A stretch of DNA of 64,000 bases. Origin: Temnopleurus reevesii (Eukaryota > Echinodermata > Echinoidea > Temnopleuroida > Temnopleuridae). Below the pieces are notes generated by a model, which saw only the letters and a list, made by a program, of their open reading frames with translations, was not told the DNA's origin and ran no database searches. The DNA lies in NCBI GenBank assembly GCA_036244855.1, contig BQKZ01000355.1:89148-153147 (forward strand), read 5' to 3'. Positions 55,258-64,000 of this stretch are shown piece by piece; the stretch's first letter is position 1, and each line of letters starts with the position of its first letter. The position numbers and the translations under genes were made by a program.

Positions 55258-55590
55258 TATCGGCCAACATCAGTTATTTTCTCATCTCACACCAGATGGT
55301 GTTTACCATACCACTCTGCAGCTTTTCTTCAGGGGTTATTCTAAATTTGGTATTACGGTAGAATTTGGCAAAAAGATGAATATGCATTTGATTTAAAAAT
55401 GATAATAAGAAAATATTTGTCGATTATACGCTAAACTGCCACCACCTTAAATGCCATCTCGCACGATGGTCATATATCGGCCAACATCGTTTCTTCTCAC
55501 ACCTCAAACCCGATTATGCGTACTACAACAATCTTTCAATGTACCACTACAGGGACTATCCTCAATTTTATATTACGGTAGGTTTTCGAG
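55258..55590 (+). pseudogene. Two decayed tandem copies of SLC27A exon 3
   Basis: 55270-55360 carries TCTCACACCAGATGGTGTTT, CACTCTGCAGCTTTTCTTCA, GGGGTTATTC and TATTACGGTAG. 55490-55590 carries TTCTTCTCACACC, AATGTACCACTACAGGG and TATTACGGTAGGTTTT. Both keep the donor but have deletions and stops, so they are dead exons. Confidence 0.8.
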
Positions 55591-55838
55591 AAAATGGACA
55601 TTTTGGAAGACGCTATTTTAGTATTCCAGATCTTTTTGTGAAATCTGATTCATATTATGGGTGGAAAGGTTGAATTCGGCGTTGGTCAAGCCCCCCCCCC
55701 CTGTGAAAATATGTGCGTATATATGTTGACTATATTTTATAAACAAATATATGAGTGACCCTTTTAACGTTCAATATGTTAAGTGCAATTCTAAATAAAT
55801 CATATCTCTCTTCTGAGTTTCTTTTTCTTAAATTCTAG

Positions 55839-55963
55839 GAGGAACGGTTGCCATAGCAAAGAAGTTTTCAGCGTCACGATTTTGGGATGACATCAGAAAG
55901 CATAGAGCAACGGGTTTTCACTACATCGGTGAACTTTGTCGCTACCTTCTCGCTCAACCCAAG
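55839..55963 (+). CDS. slc27a: SLC27A exon 4
   Basis: Residues 331-372: [20 protein letters not shown] and then [20 protein letters not shown]. The [10 protein letters not shown] block is strongly conserved in FATP proteins. The exon leaves in phase 0 at AAG/GTAAAC. Confidence 0.93.
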
Positions 55964-55992
55964 GTAAACACCATTCCGATTGAATCAAATTT

Positions 55993-56128
55993 AAGCCCCG
56001 CGGTCACATAGGACCCCGGAAGCAACACGATTCACCCCGACTCTTTGTTAATTCACACTTAACTGCCTCAGAACAACGAGTCGGGGTGAATCGTGTTGCT
56101 TCCCGGGTCCTATGTGACCGGGGCTTTA
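55993..56128. mobile_element. MITE, CACATAGAAGCCC family, in SLC27A intron 4
   Basis: A nearly perfect palindrome: TAAGCCCCGCGGTCACATAG and GACCCCGGAAGCAACACGAT are mirrored at the other end (CCGGGGCTTTA). The sequence is close to 44826-44958, so both are recent. It sits 30 bp inside the intron. Confidence 0.85.
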
Positions 56129-56544
56129 GCTTCTTCCAATCAGTGGTGACGTTTGTTTTTGTTACACATTCTCGTTGATAAAAAAAATGTGACTTTTCAT
56201 CCCTGATGCAGAGTAGACGATTGACTAGTGTTTACATATTTGTTCGTCGAGCGTATGCCTACTAAATTCAACAATAGTCAAGTGTCTTCCATGTGTGCCT
56301 CTGCGCCTAAATTCTACAAAAGCTAAGCAAACGTTGGCTATATCGCTGGCATCTTTACCATGGAGGCGACTAAATAAAGTAGACGTCTAAGATGACCAAA
56401 CAATAACAAAAAAATCATGGTCAACTTGTACCATTTGCAAAGTCAACAGGAGAGGAACAAAACTCCTGGCAAAATGTTAAAATTGTCACATTCCATGCAA
56501 GTCTAACATCTTCTGTGTAATTGCGAGGAAATGAAACAACTACA

Positions 56545-56855
56545 CGGAATTTGGTAAACCAAAAAGTCTAGAAGATTTACTTGCGTCAGGAAATCTTGTC
56601 AGGAAAGTTACTCCAGACAATGGCAAATTTTTCTCCATGTATTTACTTATATATTTCGAAATGATATGCAACTTCAAACAAAAACTAATATATTTTTGCT
56701 GAACTATATTATCGAATAAACGTTTTAACAACACGGTATAAACTATTTCCGCAAAATGAAGTGGGTTATGGACGACAGAGCCGTACGTCGTGTATTGAAC
56801 CTTTGCGGACATAACAATCACAAGCCGGTTCCGATTACAAAGGAGCATTGAATAG
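56545..56855 (-). repeat. Dispersed repeat in SLC27A intron 4
   Basis: An inverted-orientation copy of the repeat at 33675-33905 (CGGAACCGGCTTGTGATTG, TGTCCGCAAAGG and GGAAATAGTTTATACCGTG on the minus strand), with a longer 3' part. Confidence 0.65.
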
Positions 56856-56997
56856 GCGTTCGACTTAATCTTACATAAATTCATGCGTTCCAGTTATCAA
56901 TCCTCTGCTTTTAATTATAATTAAACTTCCGACACGGGTGAAAACTGTTTTTGGTATGTTATTTTCATGTCAAATATTCAATGTTTTGTTCTCGCAG

Positions 56998-57198
56998 AAA
57001 CCAGACGACGGAATTTACCATCGCAGAATAAGGATTTCTCAGGGCAACGGTCTCCGCCCAGAAATTTGGCGGGAATTCCAAGATCGGTTTCAAGTTGGTA
57101 ACATTTTCGAAATCTACGCCGCCACCGAGGGAAACTTTGGATTCATCAACATCGATGGCAAAGTCGGCACCGTCGGCAGATATCCATGGTTCATGAAG
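56998..57198 (+). CDS. slc27a: SLC27A exon 5 (YAATEGN motif)
   Basis: Residues 373-439, phase 0 on both sides. Encodes RIRISQGNGLRPEIWREFQD, then FEIYAATEGNFGFINID. YAATEGN is the adenine and AMP-binding motif of the family. KVGTVGRYPW follows. Confidence 0.94.
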
Positions 57199-58619
57199 GT
57201 AATGACTTGTCGTATTTCATAATCTTCTCCCATTCCCTGTTTTCCATTTAACCGCAAATGTAATGAAGAGGAAATGAAATTGGGCTCAAAGCTGGTTTTG
57301 GACGAACAAAATATACGAAAAGCAAAAACGACAATAGGAACACAAAGTATAGCCTAGTCGAGCAAAAACTCATACAAACATCCACATGCACGCATACACT
57401 CACACGGACACATGCACACATACACGCGCCCTCACACACACACACACACACACCTATGCACACACACATTCCACAACTTTCGTAGTCCATTTCGTCCAAA
57501 TGCGCATTCAGACTTAGTCTAGTAAAAGACAGACAAACAAACTTGCAGAGAGAAATGAAGAGACATCACAAAGCACACCTACACCCGCGCACACACACAC
57601 ACACACACCCATACAAACAAACAAGCACACACATATACATACATGTACATACATAAAAAGGGCCTCTTCTTATACATACATGCACCAGGAGAACCTTTCT
57701 AACAAAACTCGTTGTTACGCTCAATATAGACGAGGTTATCATTTTGAAATCAAGCTATGATATCAAAGAAACTATACACTATAATGGCGATAATATCAAT
57801 ATTTTTCCTTGACATATATATTACAATTTGAAATTGTGAAATTGTTTGCTTTCGACGAGTAAAAACTTAATGATGTATATCACATCGTGAATCATATCGA
57901 TAATCATGGTACTCAACAAATTTATACATGTCATATATGACACGCTCGGCAAACATGTGCTCAATTTATCTTCGATATTTTCTTATTGGCTTTAATTTTC
58001 ATGTCAAAACTATAAAATTAATCGAATGAAAAAAAATTATCAACGTGATCAATTACAAAATAAAATTAATATCTTTAATTGAGTACCAAAATAGAACATT
58101 CAATATATTGTAACTAATTTTAAGCCTTTTACCAAAGGCCTGCTTATTATAACACTAGGAAAGGCAAAGGTCTTAAAAATTATTTGTATTGCTATATAGT
58201 TAATCGTGGAAACTCAATGACAACTCATCGCAATTGGTCCGGTGTAGTATTTCTATAACAAATCTTTAACATCTTGTTTAAATACACCATACAATTATTT
58301 TTTTAAATGGCCCTTTCGGCAATTCAGAATTAACTGTAAACTGAGCAAATCTATCACAATTATATCAGTAATTGATAATATTATATCCATGTATTGTTAC
58401 AGATGGAGAAATAAAGAGAAGAGAATCCCACAATGTGGGGAGAAAAAAAATGAAGATAGAAAGTTTAACCGTCAAGAAGATGATCGAGAGCAAGTTCATG
58501 TTTCTAGTTTTGGCGTATTATAAATAGTACCCGTAAATAGCACATCGGATGAAATGATCAATGTTAATGCAATTTGAATTCGTACATATATTTTTATTTC
58601 TCATGATATTTTTTTGCAG
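57199..58619 (+). repeat. SLC27A intron 5 with (CA)n repeats
   Basis: A 1.4 kb intron. CA/ACAC-rich runs lie at 57365-57470 and 57585-57650; the rest is AT-rich without features. Confidence 0.8.
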
Positions 58620-58713
58620 AGGGCAATCGATACTCTTGAGATTGTTGACTATGATTATGCGACCGGAGAACCCAAAAGAGGACCAGATGGATTATGTATT
58701 CAGCTTCTACAAG
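58620..58713 (+). CDS. slc27a: SLC27A exon 6
   Basis: Residues 440-470: RAIDTLEIVDYDYATGEPKR and then GPDGLCIQLLQ. Matches the family segment in which the middle of the protein takes the form D-Y-D-x-x-x-x-EP-x-R. The acceptor is TTTTTTGCAG/A and the donor CAAG/GTATGC. Confidence 0.92.
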
Positions 58714-59276
58714 GTATGCAATAAAAATGAATTAATCATGAAAACTCACCCTTTTCATTATCGTTCACCGCAGTTCAACTTAAGATTTAAATCATTCCTT
58801 ATCACTTATATATCATTTTAGACTGCTCTTCAAAAGGAGAGAAAGGCACCAATGTTCCCATTTGGTTTGATTGATTTTATCATTATGCATCATTAGCAAG
58901 AGTCTTATATCATTTGACATTTTGTGTATGTAACTATGATAACGGTTTCAAATATGTTTTTCTCTTTGAAGCTATATCAGTCTAGGTCTAGCTGATTTCT
59001 ATTTCCAAATTAGTTACAAAAAATTGATAGATTTGTAAAATGAATTCAAATGACTTCTGTCGATGTTTTTGTATTTGTCGCACGTCGGAAATTTCCTCCA
59101 TGGGCTTTGCTTTCGAAGTATAGTTTACACATATCATAAAGTGGTATTAATAACTTCTCAAAGAGAGAGAGAGAAACAAAAGTTAATTTCAATATGGTTT
59201 TGTGCATGGTAAATTTCTGATCAAATGATCTATTTCAGGAATTTAGCTGACATAATCATTTTTTCTGTAATTTCAG

Positions 59277-59475
59277 GTGAAACAGGACTGGCGCTCTGCA
59301 AAATCAACAAATCGAATCCTTATACTGGTTACAAAGGCTCTGAAGAAAAGACGTTGGAAAAGATTGTGAGCAATGTCAAGAAAAGTGGTGACATGTATTT
59401 CAATACTGGCGACCTTCTCATGATGGATGACGATGGTTATGTTTATTTCAAGGATCGTGTCGGGGACACATTTCG
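59277..59475 (+). CDS. slc27a: SLC27A exon 7
   Basis: Residues 471-536: GETGLALCKI, NPYTGYKGSEEKTLEKIV, then MYFNTGDLLMMDDDGYVYF and KDRVGDTFR. The TGDL motif (ribose-binding Asp) and the GDTFR stretch of the FATP signature are both present. The donor leaves in phase 2 within the Arg codon. Confidence 0.94.
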
Positions 59476-60978
59476 GTGAGTTTACCAGCAAACACAGAAC
59501 GTCTGCCACACGCTATCAAAACGTCCTCCATACGCTTTCAAAACGTTATTCGATAATGGACGGCTTTGTTCATTTTGGACATTAGTAAAACGCAAATAAA
59601 ACCGAGGACATCGGACGTACTTTTAAACAGCGTTATAAAGTTCCCTAGTTTACTTGTGGAACATTACGTTTTATTAATGTTTCCTTTTGAACGTAGAAAA
59701 AATAAAATTAGAAATCGTCCATATCACCACCCAAAATGTTTTTGCCTGGTGCACATAACGTCTGAAACGTCTTCTGGTGGTCTGGAAGGGTCTAAAAATA
59801 TCAGTTCTAAATATGATTTCATAAAAATGATACGTTACCGACTTTTGTATATTGTATTTTGTATATTGTATATTGGTTTCTTTTACAGGTGGAAAGGAGA
59901 AAACGTATCAACTTTGGAGGTATCACAGGTCCTCAGTACATTTCCTGCCATCTTGGAAGCAAACGTGTATGGGGTTAACATCCCTGGTAAGCTCAATTAG
60001 AAAAAATAGTGTAACATAATAACATTGCACCCTTTTCGTAATAATATTGGTCATTTTCCTGTGACGGGGCAATATTGCACCTTTCCATAAAGATGCAGTA
60101 TCACACTTCTTCCTTTTAAAGTGCAATAATTTATAGCTTATCAAAAAAAAAAAAAAAAAAAAAAACCCGCAGTAACTTTAGGGTCCGACGCAACGCCATG
60201 AGGGATCGGCATCATTCTAGCCCAAACGCTCTTCCGACTGCGCTGACCGCTGCTTTCAACCGATGAACGGACTTATGAGACCAATTCCACGAAATTATCT
60301 GTTACGCCAATTTCTTGACAACTGCTTGTTGAAATCCATTAAAATTTGAGAAATGTGTAACAGATACCCTTTGTTCCAAATATATTGAATTTCAAGGAAT
60401 TTCAATCAACGTTTGTCAATAAATTGACGTAACAGACATTACAATTTCGTGCAGTTGCCGGCCATAAGCCTTCAAACATAGTGTCCGTATCCACGATCGA
60501 TGGCAATGCATTTCCTGTCCACCCTCAGGAGGATAGGGACTTCAAAATAAAAAAAAAGTTCAAATTATCCACCTGATCGAGACTAACCACAGTTAATACA
60601 ATTTTCATATACATCGTGATAGTACATGCGCAACTTTTTCTTATAATTGAACTTGTTTTCTATATTTGCATTATGATTATATTATGATTAGATAGGACAG
60701 ACAGATTGGTTTTATATCCTTTTAATTGATGTCGTACTAAAAGGAAAACCTACACGATATACATTTGAATAATAGTATTACGAAGAAAACACAACTGTTT
60801 AATGAGAACATTTTTCGGAGTGAGCACACTTCATCATCAGCTAAAGAAACTACATAAAGTTCGGGAAATAAAATTTGGACAATCGTCACCAGTTTGCAAT
60901 AATAAAAAGTATACAAAATGTTACACGTTGTCATTAGATATTATCACCTCCTAATCATCGCTCATCTCTCTTTGTCAG
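59476..60978 (+). other. SLC27A introns 7 and 8
   Basis: Two introns interrupted by exon 8. A 22-base A-run lies near 60143-60164. On the minus strand, AGCGCAGTCGGAAGAGCG near 60228 resembles a tRNA box A and may be an old SINE head. From about 60230 onward the sequence is duplicated at 62200. Confidence 0.6.
59889..59986 (+). CDS. slc27a: SLC27A exon 8 ([12 protein letters not shown] signature)
   Basis: Residues 537-569: [20 protein letters not shown] and then [13 protein letters not shown]. With exon 7 this completes [13 protein letters not shown], the fatty-acid-binding FATP/VLACS signature. The donor CCTG/GTAAGC leaves in phase 1, which fits both copies of the last exon. Confidence 0.94.
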
Positions 60979-61286
60979 ATCAAGACGGACGAGCGGGCAT
61001 GGCAGCCGTGGTCGTCCACGAGGGACACGAGCTTGACTTCCATGACATCTACAGTCACGTGACCAACCATCTCCCCTCCTACGCGTGCCCAAAATTCATC
61101 CGGGTCATGGACGAGATGGACATCACGGGGACTTTCAAACACAAGAAGACCAAACTTGTCAAAGAGGGGTTCGACGTCGAGGTCGTAAAAGACGCGATGT
61201 ACGTCATCGATGTCGGGGAAAAGACTTTTGCGTCGATGACGGGTGATCATGTGAAGGCTATTCAGAAAGGAGAACTGAAATTCTGA
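60979..61286 (+). CDS. slc27a: SLC27A terminal exon, copy A
   Basis: Residues 570-671 and stop. Encodes DQDGRAGMAAVVVHEGHELD, then NHLPSYACPKFIRVMDEMDI, TGTFKHKKTKLVKEGFD and the C-terminus IQKGELKF. DGRAGMAA and the TFK-x-x-K-x-x-LVKEGFD block, with the catalytic Lys region, are typical of the C-terminal domain. The acceptor CTTTGTCAG/AT joins exon 8 in phase. No AATAAA is seen close downstream; the nearest are at about 61912 and 61932, beyond the N at 61688. Confidence 0.94.
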
Positions 61287-62915
61287 TATTTGGATACGAA
61301 TCGGACTAGTCGGCTGTTTCATAGGAAGATCAAAAGGAAGGTTTCTGTCTTGAAATCAACTTGTTTGAAAAAAATATGATACATGATTGAAACGCTGAAA
61401 CGTCGAAACGTCAATTTGCGAAATTGAGTTTCGTTCTAGATTCAGGCTCTTCAAATTTTCCCAGATTCTTGAACGAATCGCTTTGTAGAACTTTAAACGT
61501 ATAGACCAGTTTTTGGAGAGATGGCGCTTCAGGTAATTAATTACTTTGTGAGCCGCAATAGAGACAATATGAGGGAGGAAGTGTGGAACTGGGAAAATGG
61601 TACTTTAATTTGGTCATAGAGGGTAAACTGTCGCCCAAACGCCGTACATGACGATGTATAATGATAAAAATGATTTATTTTTAAGAGNCGCCATGGCGCC
61701 TCAGTCAATATCGACCCTCAATATCGACCCTCGATACCGACCCTCTTTGTTCGTGAAATAGTGCCACCTGATTGGTCAGTCACTGTCGCCTCGCTCGCTC
61801 GCCATTGGTTAAGACGTGTTCCTTTTCTAGTCTGCTATTTATACACTTTATTCAAAACATCGATGTATCAATGTTGTTTTTTTTTCTTCCGAATCTTGTA
61901 AGGATCAGCGGAATAAAAAACATAGTAATAAATTAAATCTATTACGTATGAAAGGTAAAATAAGAACAATATCAGCATTCATTTCCGATCACGTATAGAG
62001 AGTGGGGTCTGCATTCTGCACTAGTTTCAAATCGGGACGGTACAACCAAAGTTGTACCCTTCGTACCAGCTTCCATCACATTGGATTAATTTTGAACCTC
62101 ATAGGGTATAATGATGATGCCGGCGGGATGCCGGGGTCCAAATTAGTGACTTTGCGTGATTTTGGACCCTAACTGTACCCTAATTTCTTAGTGTGTACCG
62201 ACTGCGCTGATCGCTGTTTTCAACCGATGAACGGGTTTATTAGACCAATTCCACGAAATTATTTGTTACGCCAATTTCTTGACAACTGCTTGTTGAAATT
62301 CATTGAAATTTGAGAAATTTGTAACAGATACCCTTTGTTCCAAACATATTGAATTTCAAGGAATTTCAATCAACATTTGTCAATAAATTGACGTTACAGA
62401 AATTACAATTTCGAGCAACTGCCGGCCATAAGCCTTCAAATATAGTCTGCATATCCATGAACGAAGGGTTGGTACCCCAAAATAGAAGAAGATCAAATCA
62501 TCCACCTGAGACTAACCAAAGTTAATACAGTTTTCATAAATATATTGATAGTGCATGTGCAACTTTCTCTTTTTGTCACCCAATATTGAACCTTCTTTTA
62601 TCTGAATATGAATAGATAGGACAGACAGCTTGGCTTGGTGAAGTTTTAATTGCACAAGCCAAATGTTACATGCTGTACTAAAAAACCGACACGATGTAAA
62701 TTTGAATAATAGTAAAACGAAGAAATTATAACTTTTTGATGAGAACATGTTTCGGAGTAAGCACACTTCATCATCAGCTAAAGAAACTACATAAAGTTCG
62801 GGAAATAAAATTTGGACAATCGTCACCAGTTTGCAATAATAAAAAGTATACAAAATGTTACACGTTGTCATTAGATATTATCACCTCCTAATCATCGCTC
62901 ATCTCTCTTTGTCAG
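61287..62915 (+). other. Region between the two terminal exons
   Basis: Holds the 3' flank of copy A up to the N at 61688, then unique sequence with CAATATCGACCCTC repeats (61709-61745). A GGGTACAA-type repeat follows at 62030-62200. The rest is the duplicated intron flank of copy B. From 62763 to the acceptor it is identical to 60823-60978. Confidence 0.7.
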
Positions 62916-63223
62916 ATCAAGACGGACGAGCGGGCATGGCAGCCGTGGTCGTCCGCGAGGGACACGAGCTCGACTTCCGCGACCTCTACAATCACGTGAC
63001 CAACCATCTCCCCTCCTACGCGTGCCCAAAATTCATCCGGGTCATGGACGAGATGGACATCACGGGGACTTTCAAACACAAGAAGACCAAACTTGTCAAA
63101 GAGGGGTTCGACGTCGAGGTCGTAAAAGACGCGATGTACGTCATCGATGTCGGGCAAAAGACTTTTGCAGCGATGACGGGTGATCATGTGAAGGCGATTC
63201 ACAATGAAGAAATGAAATTCTGA
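62916..63223 (+). CDS. slc27a: SLC27A terminal exon, copy B (alternative last exon)
   Basis: A second, fully open version of the last 102 residues with the same acceptor and phase. About ten residues differ from copy A: His to Arg twice, Ile to Leu, Ser to Asn, Glu to Gln, Ser to Ala, and four changes in the last eight residues (IHNEEMKF). Only about two silent changes are seen. The conserved KFIRVMDEMDITGTFK core is unchanged. An AATAAA lies at 63680-63685. It could be an alternative last exon, the end of a partial duplicate gene, or the other haplotype. Confidence 0.8.
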
Positions 63224-63779
63224 TATCTGGATATTCGGAAATTAATCGATTTAGTCGGCTGCCTCATTGGAAGATACGAACGTGGGTTCCTGTTATAAAA
63301 ATTAACTTGTTTGAAAAAAATATGATACATGATTGAAACGCTGAAACGTCGAAACGTCAATTTGCGAAATTGAGTTCCGTTCTAGACTCGGACTTTTCAA
63401 AGATTCTTTAATGATTTCTTCTGCAGAACTTTAAACGTATAGTTGAGTTTTGGGAGAGATGGCGCTTCAGGTATTTAATTACTTTGTGAGCCGCAGTAGA
63501 GACAATATGATGTAGGAAGTGTGGAACTGGGAAAATGGTACTTTAATTTGTTCATGAAGGGTAAACTTTCGCCCAAACGCTGTACATGACGATGTATAAT
63601 GACAAAAATGATTTATTTTTAAGAATATGCATAACTAAAAGAACAGTAATACAAGGTAATTACATAATATATGAAAAATAATAAATTTTGTATAAAAGCA
63701 AAGTCTGAAGAAGAGGAGTTTTCAGCTAAAGATAGTATTTTGTAGAGTGATCACCCATCAAAATCGATAGTGTTCACGA
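63224..63779. other. 3' flank of terminal exon copy B
   Basis: Up to about 63625 this is the counterpart of the copy A 3' flank (GAAACGCTGAAACGTCGAAA and GAGAGATGGCGCTTCAGGTA are shared). The rest is AT-rich. Confidence 0.6.
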
Positions 63780-63970
63780 ATATGCCTGTTTATTAATATA
63801 TTCAAACGTATTCACGCCTTCTCGTTTGTAAAAACAAAAAAATAAAACAATTAACTGCAATACTTGTAATCCAGTTTACATATATTACTTGTAACTACGT
63901 CGGGCAAGCTTCGGGCAAGGTTTCAGGTTGCCAAGAACTATCTTCTTCTATAGGTTTCTCGGCCAATTTT
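63780..63970 (-). mobile_element. MITE-like element, CAATAGG family, copy 3
   Basis: On the minus strand it contains GTTCTTGGCAACCTGAAACC, TTGCCCGAAGCTTGCCCGAC and AAGTAATATATGTAAACTGG, aligning with 46553-46779. The ends are degraded. Confidence 0.55.
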
Positions 63971-64000
63971 ACAAGAGTATACATTCAAACCAACGAATGG

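Larger units (their letters stand above)
52873..63223 (+). other. slc27a: SLC27A/FATP-type very-long-chain acyl-CoA synthetase gene
   Basis: A complete gene. Nine coding exons sum to 2016 nt, exactly 671 codons plus stop, the usual length for the family, and every junction is in phase with a GT-AG intron. The product activates long and very long fatty acids to acyl-CoA with ATP at the endoplasmic reticulum, peroxisome or plasma membrane, and in doing so promotes uptake. Sequence texture ([25 protein letters not shown]) is closest to the SLC27A2/A6 branch from memory; the exact orthologue is not settled. The last exon exists in two open copies. Confidence 0.93.

Noticed and set aside
60166..60245. 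A tRNA gene on the minus strand
   Set aside because: Only a box A-like text is recognisable; there is no proper T-arm or acceptor stem.

Overview
This is a stretch of an intron-rich animal genome, most likely a marine invertebrate deuterostome. An echinoderm is my best guess, not proven. The grounds are compact exons with GT-AG introns of 0.5 to 8 kb, a DEG/ENaC channel and an SLC27 acyl-CoA synthetase of metazoan type, several tRNA-derived SINEs with (ATT)n tails, a CR1/L2-type LINE, many palindromic MITEs, and a fold-back element built from a 32-bp repeat that recalls the TU elements of sea urchins. No bacterial or viral gene is visible.

Layout. Bases 1-10,800 are mostly repeats: a SINE, a G/C-rich tandem element, a small MITE and a roughly 5.7 kb LINE on the minus strand with both ORFs open. 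Bases 10,735-40,839 hold a DEG/ENaC locus read on the minus strand. Its shared 3' part is a TM2 terminal exon (11672-11896), two small post-finger exons (12755-12830, 13367-13449), a palm exon (14735-14838) and a repeated exon-2 array (15578-17397). Upstream lie three paralogous first exons (24901-25314, 29752-30327, 35365-35873). Each carries the HG motif, TM1 and the FPAITICNLNP-type signature, and each ends in a phase-0 donor. Farther upstream, a 73-nt candidate leader exon is repeated three times (39198-40839) and splices in frame to the 35 kb first exon. Bases 41,000-52,800 show no convincing gene and are dense in MITEs and microsatellites. Bases 52,873-63,223 hold a complete SLC27A/FATP (very-long-chain acyl-CoA synthetase) gene on the plus strand: nine coding exons, 671 residues, with the last exon present twice.

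The two genes are not obviously related in function. What is notable is how exons have been duplicated at both loci. In the channel locus, first exons, leader exons, exon 2 and the C-terminal tail with its stop codon have each been copied locally. In the acyl-CoA synthetase, exon 3 has two decayed copies and the last exon a fully open second copy. The channel locus as drawn would give variable N-termini and TM1 segments joined to one common pore and C-terminus, an arrangement like UGT1 or clustered protocadherins. The main caution is assembly quality. Single Ns stand at 14708, 15921, 29073, 31251 and 61688, and two of them fall exactly at duplication boundaries. The exons for the cysteine-rich part of the channel ectodomain are missing between 13449 and 14735, so part of this structure could be stitched haplotypes or shortened gaps.
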